A program made the position numbers and the translations under genes. The notes beneath the pieces are model-generated. The model was given only the letters and a program-made list of their open reading frames with translations. It had not been told where the DNA came from and ran no database searches. Shown piece by piece: positions 16,348 to 23,521 of a stretch of 26,698 nucleotides of DNA (position 1 is its first letter; each line of letters starts with the position of its first letter). The stretch is from Streptococcus sp. (GTDB lineage Bacteria; Bacillota; Bacilli; Lactobacillales; Streptococcaceae). The stretch spans positions 4,157 through 30,854 of the forward strand of contig DOTL01000029.1 in the NCBI GenBank assembly GCA_003521145.1, read 5' to 3'.

Positions 16348-16620
16348 TTAGTTGTCAGTTGGATTGTCCTTTACTTCGTACTTACCCCTCAAGGTTAATT
16401 TCGTACCCAACATGGTAAGGGTTGGGATTTCCCGTGGGGTCAAGACTTGCTTATTGAGGACGTCCATGACAGTTCGTCCCATTTCTTCGGTGTAGACAGT
16501 GACACAAGATAAGGGTGGAAATACCTGTCTTGCCATGATTGTATCATTAAAGGAAACGATTTGAATCTGATCTGGAACAATGAGGCTAGCTTCTTGAAAA
16601 GCTCTGAGTGTTCCAATTTT
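16348..16620 (-). pseudogene. galR: Truncated galR: C-terminal effector-domain stump
   Basis: The minus-strand frame reads KIGTLRAFQEASLIVPDQIQ, IVSFNDTIMARQVFPPLS and VTVYTEEMGRTVMDVL. This is the last third of a LacI/GalR-family regulator (sugar-binding domain, C-terminal lobe). About 90 of an expected 330 residues remain. The helix-turn-helix and most of the sugar-binding domain are absent, and the frame runs into A/T-rich non-coding sequence next to the galK promoter without a start codon. GalR normally sits divergent to galK in S. thermophilus and has been reported to control the gal and lac promoters. Here it cannot bind DNA, so gal control must be constitutive or taken over by other factors. 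The internal ATG at 16536 lacks a ribosome site and is not a real start. Confidence 0.8.
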
Positions 16621-16638
16621 ACTAAAAAAACAGTAAAA
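16617..16638. promoter_or_regulatory. Candidate GalR-type operator upstream of galK
   Basis: TTTTACT (16617-16623) and AGTAAAA (16632-16638) are a perfect 7-bp inverted repeat. The same AGTAAA core is repeated twice upstream of lacS (21526-21544), which suggests one regulator once served both promoters. With galR deleted, the site may be orphaned. Confidence 0.4.
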
Positions 16639-16651
16639 ATATTGGTTTTTC

Positions 16652-16705
16652 TTGTTAAAAGGGGTTACACTATTAGTATGAAAAATAATAAGCGAGGTAC
16701 ATCCG
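16652..16705 (+). promoter_or_regulatory. Weak galK promoter and leader
   Basis: TTGTTA (16652-16657) is a fair -35, but no good -10 follows at normal spacing: AGTATG lies 17 bases on and TATGAA 19 bases on. The ribosome site is only GCGAGG before a GTG start. Poor galK expression signals are a known reason for the galactose-negative habit of S. thermophilus. The exact start point is not certain. Confidence 0.45.
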
Positions 16706-17872
16706 GTGAAATCATCACAGTTAAGAGAAAAGTTTAAAGAAGTTTTTGGTAAAGAAGCAGACCATACTTTCTTTTCACCAGGTCGTATTAATTTGATTGG
16801 TGAGCATACGGACTACAATGGAGGTAAGGTCCTTCCCGTAGCTATTACCCTAGGTACTTACGGAGCGGCCCGCAAACGTGATGACAAAGTTTTGCGTTTC
16901 TTCTCAGGTAACTTTGAAGAGAAGGAAATCATCGAAGTGCCACTTGAAAATCTTCGTTTTGAAAAAGAACACAACTGGACAAACTATCCAAAAGGTGTTC
17001 TTCATTTCTTGCAAGAAGCTGGGCATACGATTGATTCAGGTATGGATATTTACATCTATGGTAACATTCCAAACGGATCAGGCTTGTCATCATCAGCATC
17101 TTTGGAATTATTAATTGGTGTTATTGTTGAAAAACTTTATGACCTTAAATTGGAACGCCTGGACTTGGTTAAAATCGGAAAACAAACGGAAAATGACTTT
17201 ATTGGCGTTAACTCTGGTATCATGGACCAATTCGCTATTGGTATGGGAGCTGATCAATATGCGATTTACTTGGACACAAATACTCTAGAGTATGACTTGG
17301 TACCCCTTGACCTCAAGGATAATGTCGTAGTCATCATGAACACTAACAAACGTCGTGAATTGGCTGATTCTAAATACAATGAACGTCGTGCTGAATGTGA
17401 AACAGCAGTATCTGAACTACAAGAAAAATTGGATATCCAAACTCTCGGTGAATTAGACCTCTGGACATTTGACGCATACAGCTATTTGATTAAAGACGAA
17501 AACCGCATCAAACGTGCACGCCATGCATTTCTTGAAAATCAACGTACAATTCAAGCTCGTAAAGCTCTTGAAGCAGGAGATTTGGAAGGCTTTGGACGCC
17601 TTATGAATGCTTCTCATGTGTCATTGGAATATGATTACGAAGTTACAGGTCTTGAACTTGATACTTTGGCACACACAGCTTGGGAACAAGAAGGAGTATT
17701 AGGAGCCCGCATGATAGGAGCTGGTTTCGGTGGATGTGCCATTGCACTTGTAAACAAAGACAAAGTTGAAGACTTCAAAAAAGCAGTTGGTCAACGCTAT
17801 GAAGAAGTCGTTGGTTATGCACCAAGCTTCTATATTGCCGAAGTAACTGGTGGTTCACGAGTACTTGATTAA
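16706..17872 (+). CDS. galK: Galactokinase
   Basis: GalK phosphorylates alpha-D-galactose at C1 with ATP, the first committed step of the Leloir pathway, in the cytoplasm. The 388-residue protein is full length. The signature GRINLIGEHTDYNGG starts at residue 26, and Arg27 is the expected catalytic arginine. The GHMP phosphate loop is GNIPNGSGLSSSAS near residue 118, and Asp174 in GIMDQFA is the expected catalytic base. Motif III reads GARMIGAGFGGCA. Nearly all galactokinases have Thr where this one has Ile337, so activity may be reduced. Tyr185 in GADQYAIYLD also differs from the Arg I remember in relatives. It starts with GTG at 16706; an ATG at 16678 is out of frame. It is the first gene of galKTEM. 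Confidence 0.95.
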   Translation: MKSSQLREKFKEVFGKEADHTFFSPGRINLIGEHTDYNGGKVLPVAITLGTYGAARKRDDKVLRFFSGNFEEKEIIEVPLENLRFEKEHNWTNYPKGVLHFLQEAGHTIDSGMDIYIYGNIPNGSGLSSSASLELLIGVIVEKLYDLKLERLDLVKIGKQTENDFIGVNSGIMDQFAIGMGADQYAIYLDTNTLEYDLVPLDLKDNVVVIMNTNKRRELADSKYNERRAECETAVSELQEKLDIQTLGELDLWTFDAYSYLIKDENRIKRARHAFLENQRTIQARKALEAGDLEGFGRLMNASHVSLEYDYEVTGLELDTLAHTAWEQEGVLGARMIGAGFGGCAIALVNKDKVEDFKKAVGQRYEEVVGYAPSFYIAEVTGGSRVLD

Positions 17873-17891
17873 TGAGAAAGAAGTAGAGATT

Positions 17892-19373
17892 ATGGCTGAA
17901 AATTTAGTAAACACTTTTGTAACTCAGGTTATTGAAAATAGTGATTATGAGGAATTGGACCGTATCTATTTGACAAACAAAGTTTTTACTTTGGTTGGAG
18001 AAGGAGTTGCTGATGTTGAAACAGATAGCTCTGAATTGATTGACCTTAAAGACCAGTTGCTTCAAGCAGGTGTTAAAGCTGGTTCCGTAGGTGAACTTAA
18101 CGAAGAACAAGATATCATCGGTGCTCAACTCATGGACTTAATTACACCAAGACCGAGCGTTGTCAATCGTAACTTCTGGGGTACTTATAAATCTAACCCA
18201 GAGCAAGCAATTGCTGACTTTTATGCACAAAGTAAACGAAATGATTATGTGAAAGTCAAAGCCATTGCACAAAATATTGCTTATAAAGCACCAACTAAAT
18301 ACGGTGACTTGGAAATTACGATTAACCTTTCAAAACCTGAAAAAGATCCCAAAGCCATCGCTGCAGCTAAAAATGCGGTAGCTTCTGATTATCCAAAATG
18401 CCAACTTTGTATGGAAAATGAAGGTTATTTGGGTCGCATTAATCACCCAGCCCGCAGCAATCACCGTGTTGTTCGTTTCCAAATGGAAGACAAGGAGTGG
18501 GGCTTCCAATACTCGCCTTATGCCTACTTTAACGAACATTCTATCTTCTTTTATGGTAAGCACGAACCAATGCACATCAGTCCATTGACGTTTGGCCGTC
18601 TCCTAACAATTGTTAAAGCATTCCCTGGTTACTTCGCAGGTTCAAATGCCGATCTTCCAATTGTAGGTGGTTCAATTCTTACACATGAACACTATCAAGG
18701 TGGTCGCCATACCTTCCCAATGGAAGTAGCAGGCATTAAAGAAAAAGTTAGCTTTGATGGTTACTCTGATGTTGAGGCTGGCATCGTTAATTGGCCTATG
18801 TCTGTTCTTCGTCTAAGAAGTGAAGACAAGGGAAGACTTATCGCTCTTGCAACTAAAATCCTAAATTGCTGGCATGGTTATTCAGACGAAAAAGCTGGGA
18901 TCTTGGCTGAGTCTGATGGACAACCTCACCACACCATTACTCCAATTGCTCGTAGAAAAGACGGCAAATTTGAATTGGATTTGGTTCTTCGTGACAATCA
19001 AACTTCTGAAGAACATCCAGACGGTATCTATCACCCACATAAAGATGTTCAACATATTAAGAAAGAAAACATTGGTTTGATTGAAGTTATGGGATTGGCC
19101 ATTCTCCCACCTCGTTTGAAAACAGAACTTAAAGATGTTGAAGATTATCTATTAGGTCAAGGTAACCAAGTTGCTCCAATTCACCAAGAATGGGCAGATG
19201 AACTCAAAGCTCAAAATCCGAATATTACGTTTGAGGAAGTGACAGAAGTTGTTCGACAATCTGTTGCAGATATCTTTGCTCGTGTACTAGAAGATGCAGG
19301 TGTTTATAAGACTAATAGTGAAGGCTTGGATCAGTTTAAAGCATTTGTAGATTTTGTAAATTTAGCTGATTAA
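17892..19373 (+). CDS. galT: UDP-glucose--hexose-1-phosphate uridylyltransferase (type 2)
   Basis: GalT swaps UMP from UDP-glucose to galactose-1-phosphate, giving UDP-galactose and glucose-1-phosphate. The 493-residue form is the long Firmicutes type. Visible blocks are HPARSNHRVVRFQME, SILTHEHYQGGRHTFPME (the His-rich region likely holding the active-site histidine) and DGIYHPHKDVQHIKKENIG. I chose ATG 17892 (MAENLVNTF): the frame extends back to 17850 inside the end of galK, but those codons lack a ribosome site and do not look conserved. The gap to galK is 19 bases, with only a poor GA-rich ribosome site, so translation may depend on coupling. The gene is intact. Confidence 0.93.
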   Translation: MAENLVNTFVTQVIENSDYEELDRIYLTNKVFTLVGEGVADVETDSSELIDLKDQLLQAGVKAGSVGELNEEQDIIGAQLMDLITPRPSVVNRNFWGTYKSNPEQAIADFYAQSKRNDYVKVKAIAQNIAYKAPTKYGDLEITINLSKPEKDPKAIAAAKNAVASDYPKCQLCMENEGYLGRINHPARSNHRVVRFQMEDKEWGFQYSPYAYFNEHSIFFYGKHEPMHISPLTFGRLLTIVKAFPGYFAGSNADLPIVGGSILTHEHYQGGRHTFPMEVAGIKEKVSFDGYSDVEAGIVNWPMSVLRLRSEDKGRLIALATKILNCWHGYSDEKAGILAESDGQPHHTITPIARRKDGKFELDLVLRDNQTSEEHPDGIYHPHKDVQHIKKENIGLIEVMGLAILPPRLKTELKDVEDYLLGQGNQVAPIHQEWADELKAQNPNITFEEVTEVVRQSVADIFARVLEDAGVYKTNSEGLDQFKAFVDFVNLAD

Positions 19374-19402
19374 TTGTTTTTTCCGAAGAAAGGAGATAAG
19401 AA

Positions 19403-20404
19403 ATGGCAATTTTAGTATTAGGTGGAGCTGGTTATATCGGTTCTCACATGGTTGATCGCTTAGTTGAAAAAGGTCAAGAAAAAGTAGTAGTAGTAGATAG
19501 TTTGGTAACAGGTCACCGTGCTGCCGTACATCCAGATGCTATTTTCTATCAAGGCGATCTTTCTGATCAGGATTTTATGAGAAAGGTCTTCAAAGAAAAC
19601 CCTGATGTTGATGCTGTTATTCACTTTGCGGCCTATTCTTTGGTTGGTGAATCAATGGAAAAACCACTCAAATATTTTGATAACAACACAGCTGGAATGG
19701 TTAAATTGCTTGAGGTTATGAACGAATGCGGTGTTAAATACATTGTCTTCTCATCAACAGCAGCAACTTACGGAATTCCAGAAGAAATTCCAATTCTTGA
19801 AACAACACCACAAAATCCTATCAACCCATATGGTGAAAGTAAGTTGATGATGGAAACCATTATGAAGTGGTCAGACCAAGCTTACGGCATCAAGTATGTC
19901 CCTCTTCGTTACTTTAATGTGGCGGGTGCCAAACCTGATGGTTCGATTGGTGAGGACCACGGTCCAGAAACTCACCTTCTACCGATTATTCTTCAAGTAG
20001 CTCAAGGTGTTCGTGAAAAAATCATGATCTTTGGGGATGACTACAATACTCCAGACGGGACTAACGTTCGTGACTATGTGCATCCATTCGACTTGGCGGA
20101 CGCTCACCTCCTTGCTGTTGAATATCTTCGTAAAGGTAATGAATCTACAGCCTTTAACTTAGGTTCATCAACAGGTTTCTCAAACCTTCAAATTCTTGAA
20201 GCAGCTCGTAAGGTAACTGGTAAAGAGATTCCAGCTGAAAAAGCTGATCGTCGTCCTGGTGATCCTGATATATTGATTGCTTCATCTGAAAAAGCACGTA
20301 CAGTTCTTGGATGGAAACCACAATTTGATAACATCGAAAAAATCATCGCAAGTGCTTGGGCATGGCATTCTAGTCATCCAAAAGGGTACGATGATCGAAG
20401 ATAA
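19403..20404 (+). CDS. galE: UDP-glucose 4-epimerase
   Basis: GalE interconverts UDP-galactose and UDP-glucose with bound NAD. It recycles UDP-glucose for GalT and supplies UDP-galactose for cell-surface polysaccharides. The 333-residue protein is an extended short-chain dehydrogenase: GGAGYIGSH at residues 7-15, the catalytic Ser in FSSTAATYG near 124, and the YGESK active-site pair near 149. Others are LRYFNVAGA and the C-terminal RRPGDPDILIA block. The start follows a strong AAAGGAG site, the best in the gal part of the operon, fitting its extra role in surface sugar supply. A long hairpin with a T run follows the stop. Confidence 0.95.
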   Translation: MAILVLGGAGYIGSHMVDRLVEKGQEKVVVVDSLVTGHRAAVHPDAIFYQGDLSDQDFMRKVFKENPDVDAVIHFAAYSLVGESMEKPLKYFDNNTAGMVKLLEVMNECGVKYIVFSSTAATYGIPEEIPILETTPQNPINPYGESKLMMETIMKWSDQAYGIKYVPLRYFNVAGAKPDGSIGEDHGPETHLLPIILQVAQGVREKIMIFGDDYNTPDGTNVRDYVHPFDLADAHLLAVEYLRKGNESTAFNLGSSTGFSNLQILEAARKVTGKEIPAEKADRRPGDPDILIASSEKARTVLGWKPQFDNIEKIIASAWAWHSSHPKGYDDRR

Positions 20405-20418
20405 TTAAAATAATAAAC

Positions 20419-20460
20419 AAAAACAAAGAGTATATATAATTGTTGTACTCTTTGTTTTTT
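20419..20460 (+). terminator. Internal terminator/attenuator between galE and galM
   Basis: AAAAACAAAGAGTA (20419-20432) and TACTCTTTGTTTTT (20446-20459) pair over 14 bases around a 13-base loop, with a T run as the right arm. The galM ribosome site GAGG starts right after it. It should lower transcription into galM and beyond. Confidence 0.85.
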
Positions 20461-20471
20461 GAGGAAATAAT

Positions 20472-21518
20472 ATGAAAATAAGCTGCGAAATTATTGGAAA
20501 AGTTGATTCAGGCGATGTCAGTAAAATTTCAATGGAAAATAATAATGGTGTTGTCATTTCCACACTCACAACAGGTGCTACACTTCAGGAGTTTTTGGTT
20601 CCAACGGAAACTGGTGCTCTTAAAAATATAGTGCTTGGTTTCAGTGATTCCGAGGATTACTATAAGAATAATTTATATACCTGCCAATCTGTCGGAAGGG
20701 TTGCTGGAAGAATCGGAAAAGCTTCGTATACTCATGATATGGTTCGTTATAGCCTTCCTAAGAATGAAGGAGAAAATTGCCTACACAGTGGTCCGGAAGG
20801 AATGCAGTTCCAAAATTGGAATTATGTCACAAACTTGACAGAGGAATATGTTGAGACAAAGTTTGTTAGAAGACTTTACTCAAGTGTCGATGGGTTCCCT
20901 GGTGACATGTCAGTTTCTATTACCTACAGACTTAACAACAGCAATCGCTTATCAATCTTCTTTGATGCCTTTGATGTTACAGAAACGACAGTCTTTAATC
21001 CGACAAACCATGTTTACTTTAATCTTAGCGGCAAACAGGATTTATCAAGTCATGAGTTACAAATCTATTCAGACTATCGTTTAGAGTTGGATTCTGAGTT
21101 AATTCCAACAGGACAAAAAATTAATGTAGATGGAACGAACTATGATTTCAGAAAGACAACTGACTTGCTACCTCGAATTGAAGCAAATAATGGTTTTGAT
21201 GATGCCTTTGTAGTTAGAGGGGAAACTTGTGATCATGTGAAAGAAGTAGCTATTTTGCATGACAAAGAAAGCGGAGATGGTATTGAAATCTTCTCTAACA
21301 GAAATGGTTTAGTTATTTATACTATGGATATTATAGGGGATAATATTTACTTTGCAAGAGATCGAGGAACAATTGCAAAAGGACGAGAAGCTATAGCCAT
21401 GGAAGCTCAAACCCTTCCAGATGCCGTTAATCACAAAGATTTTGGAGATATTATCTTAGATAAAGGTCATAGTGTAAACTATGAAATTGGCTTCCAATAC
21501 TTTAATTCATCAAAATAA
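20472..21518 (+). CDS. galM: Aldose 1-epimerase (mutarotase)
   Basis: GalM equilibrates beta- and alpha-galactose, so galactose released by LacZ becomes a substrate for GalK. The 348-residue length is normal. Family marks are GATLQEFLVP, the early basic block GRVAGRIGKASY, the catalytic His in TNHVYFNLSG near residue 180, DDAFVV near 253 and the catalytic Glu in AIAMEAQTLPDAVNH near 315. It starts at ATG 20472 behind GAGG, directly after the galE terminator hairpin. It is followed by a gap of about 95 bases with the lacS promoter. Its sequence uses rarer codons (ATA, AGA) than galE or lacS, which fits weaker expression. The gene is intact. Confidence 0.92.
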   Translation: MKISCEIIGKVDSGDVSKISMENNNGVVISTLTTGATLQEFLVPTETGALKNIVLGFSDSEDYYKNNLYTCQSVGRVAGRIGKASYTHDMVRYSLPKNEGENCLHSGPEGMQFQNWNYVTNLTEEYVETKFVRRLYSSVDGFPGDMSVSITYRLNNSNRLSIFFDAFDVTETTVFNPTNHVYFNLSGKQDLSSHELQIYSDYRLELDSELIPTGQKINVDGTNYDFRKTTDLLPRIEANNGFDDAFVVRGETCDHVKEVAILHDKESGDGIEIFSNRNGLVIYTMDIIGDNIYFARDRGTIAKGREAIAMEAQTLPDAVNHKDFGDIILDKGHSVNYEIGFQYFNSSK

Positions 21519-21525
21519 TCATGTA

Positions 21526-21544
21526 TTAGTAAAAGTTTAGTAAA
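21526..21544 (+). promoter_or_regulatory. Direct repeats upstream of the lacS -35: candidate regulator site
   Basis: TTAGTAAA occurs at 21526-21533 and again at 21537-21544, 11 bases (one helical turn) apart, ending just before the -35. The core matches the inverted repeat upstream of galK. This would suit a regulator binding one face of the DNA, plausibly GalR. Binding is not shown by sequence alone. Confidence 0.4.
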
Positions 21545-21550
21545 AAACTA

Positions 21551-21579
21551 TTGACAATTCAAACTAATACTTGTATAAT
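21551..21579 (+). promoter_or_regulatory. lacSZ promoter
   Basis: TTGACA (21551-21556), exactly 17 bases, TATAAT (21574-21579): both boxes are full consensus, with AGGAGG before the lacS ATG. It is the strongest promoter in the window and allows lacSZ expression apart from gal. Confidence 0.9.
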
Positions 21580-21593
21580 GGAAGCGTATTCAA
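21578..21593 (+). promoter_or_regulatory. cre site (CcpA operator) at the lacSZ transcription start
   Basis: ATGGAAGCGTATTCAA matches the catabolite-response consensus WTGNNARCGNWWWCAW at every defined base. It starts within the -10 and covers the expected start point, a place where CcpA would repress. CcpA control of lacS is known in S. thermophilus. Confidence 0.85.
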
Positions 21594-21614
21594 AAATAAC
21601 AGGAGGTTCTCATC

Positions 21615-23519
21615 ATGAGAAAATCTAACGTTCAGATGAAGTCTCGTCTATCCTATGCAGCGGGTGCTTTTGGTAACGACGTCTTCTATGCAACGTTGTC
21701 AACATACTTTATTATGTTTGTGACAACTCACTTGTTTAACACAGGTGATCCAAAGCAAAATAGTCACTACGTACTATTAATTACTAACATCATCTCTATT
21801 TTGCGTATCTTGGAAGTATTTATCGATCCATTGATCGGTAACATGATTGATAATACTCATACTAAGTATGGTAAATTCAAACCATGGGTAGTTAGTGGTG
21901 GTATCATCAGTTCTATCACCTTGTTGCTTCTCTTCACCGATTTAGGTGGTTTGAATAAAACAAATCCTTTCTTGTACCTTGTACTTTTCGGAATTATCTA
22001 CCTTGTAATGGATGTCTTCTACTCAATTAAAGATATCGGTTTCTGGTCAATGATTCCTGCCTTGTCTTTTGACAGTCATGAACGTGAAAAAATGGCAACT
22101 TTTGCCCGTATTGGTTCTACGATTGGTGCCAATATTGTAGGTGTTGCCATCATGCCAATCGTTTTGTTCTTCTCTATGACAAACAGTAGTGGCTCTGGAG
22201 ATAAATCTGGATGGTTCTGGTTTGCATTTATCGTTGCTCTCATTGGTGTGATTACATCAATTGCTGTTGGTATTGGTACACGTGAAGTTGAGTCAAAACT
22301 TCGTGATAACAATGAAAAAACTAGCCTTAAACAAGTCTTTAAAGTTCTTGGTAAAAACGACCAATTGATGTGGTTGTCTCTCGGATATTGGTTCTATGGT
22401 CTTGGTATTAATACACTTAATGCTCTTCAACTTTATTACTTCACATTTATCCTTGGTGATTCAGGGAAATACTCAATCCTTTACGGATTGAATACAGTTG
22501 TTGGTTTGGTTTCAGTTTCACTGTTCCCTAGTCTTGCTGGTAAATTCAACCGTAAACGTTTGTTCTATGGATGTATTGCAGTAATGCTCGGTGGTATCGG
22601 AATCTTTAGTATTGCAGGTACTTCACTTCCAATGATCTTGACTGCAGCTGAACTCTTCTTCATTCCACAACCTCTTGTGTTCCTTGTTATCCTTATGATT
22701 ATCTCTGACTCAGTAGAATATGGTCAATGGAAATTGGGACACCGTGATGAATCACTTACTTTGTCAGTTCGTCCACTTGTTGATAAACTTGGTGGTGCGA
22801 TGTCAAACTGGCTTGTTTCTACAATTGCCGTAGCTGCCGGTATGACAACAGGTGCCTCAGCATCAACAATTACAACACATCAACAGTCTATTTTTAAGCT
22901 TAGCATGTTTGGTTTCCCAGCAGCAACAATGCTCATCGGAGTCTTCATTATTGCTCGTAAAATCACTTTGACTGAAGCACGTCACGCTGAAATTGTTGAA
23001 GAATTGGAATATCGCTTTAGTGCAGCAACTTCTGAGAAGGAAGTTAATGCTAATAGCGTTTCTCTTGTGAACCCTACAACTGGTAAACTAGTTGATCTTT
23101 CAAGCGTTAGTGATAAACGCTTTGCTTCTGGTAGCCTAGGTAAAGGATTTGCAATCAAACCTTCAGATGGTAAGGTTTTTGCCCCAATTAGTGGTACAGT
23201 TCGTCAGATTCTACCTACTCGTCATGCGATTGGTATTGAAAGTGATGATGGTGTCGTTGTTCTCGTACACGTTGGTATTGGAACAGTTAAACTTAAAGGT
23301 GAAGGGTTCATTAGTTACGTAGAACAAGGTGATCGTGTTGAAGTTGGACAAAAACTTCTTGAGTTCTGGCCACCAATTATTGAAAAAAATGGATTGGATG
23401 ATACAGTACTTGTTACTGTAACTAATTCTGAAAAATTCAGTGCTTTCCATCTTGAACAAACAGTTGGAGAAGAGGTTGGAGCCTTGTCTGAAGTTATTAC
23501 TTTTAAAAAAGGAGAATAA
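21615..23519 (+). CDS. lacS: Lactose permease LacS (GPH family) with C-terminal IIA-Glc-like domain
   Basis: LacS is a 12-helix cation symporter of the glycoside-pentoside-hexuronide family. It takes up lactose with H+ and can exchange it for galactose, so cells export the unused half. The 634-residue protein has the membrane part at about 1-460 (GAFGNDVFYATLSTYF near 17; FIDPLIGNMIDNTHTKYGKF near 75). A linker follows, then a IIA domain (about 495-634) with the phosphorylatable His552 in VHVGIGTVKLKGEGF. Phosphorylation there tunes transport. Residues 488-497 lie in a segment whose DNA is repeated in lacZ. The start is behind AGGAGG; the stop is two bases from the lacZ ATG, whose AAAGGAG site lies in the last lacS codons. 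The gene is intact. Confidence 0.97.
   Translation: MRKSNVQMKSRLSYAAGAFGNDVFYATLSTYFIMFVTTHLFNTGDPKQNSHYVLLITNIISILRILEVFIDPLIGNMIDNTHTKYGKFKPWVVSGGIISSITLLLLFTDLGGLNKTNPFLYLVLFGIIYLVMDVFYSIKDIGFWSMIPALSFDSHEREKMATFARIGSTIGANIVGVAIMPIVLFFSMTNSSGSGDKSGWFWFAFIVALIGVITSIAVGIGTREVESKLRDNNEKTSLKQVFKVLGKNDQLMWLSLGYWFYGLGINTLNALQLYYFTFILGDSGKYSILYGLNTVVGLVSVSLFPSLAGKFNRKRLFYGCIAVMLGGIGIFSIAGTSLPMILTAAELFFIPQPLVFLVILMIISDSVEYGQWKLGHRDESLTLSVRPLVDKLGGAMSNWLVSTIAVAAGMTTGASASTITTHQQSIFKLSMFGFPAATMLIGVFIIARKITLTEARHAEIVEELEYRFSAATSEKEVNANSVSLVNPTTGKLVDLSSVSDKRFASGSLGKGFAIKPSDGKVFAPISGTVRQILPTRHAIGIESDDGVVVLVHVGIGTVKLKGEGFISYVEQGDRVEVGQKLLEFWPPIIEKNGLDDTVLVTVTNSEKFSAFHLEQTVGEEVGALSEVITFKKGE
23076..23138 (+). 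repeat. lacS copy of a segment shared with lacZ
   Basis: The first 31 bases (from ACAACTGGTA) are identical to lacZ 25061-25091. Similarity then continues with a 9-base gap to CCTA. It encodes TTGKLVDLSSVSDKRFASG, just before the IIA domain of LacS, in the same codon phase as the lacZ copy. Confidence 0.9.
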
Positions 23520-23521
23520 GT

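Noticed and set aside
16678..16700. ATG upstream of galK as the true start
   Set aside because: It is 28 bases from the GTG and out of frame with galactokinase.
17850..17891. Longer galT start inside galK
   Set aside because: No ribosome site, and the added residues are partly the galK tail read in another frame; ATG 17892 gives the normal length.
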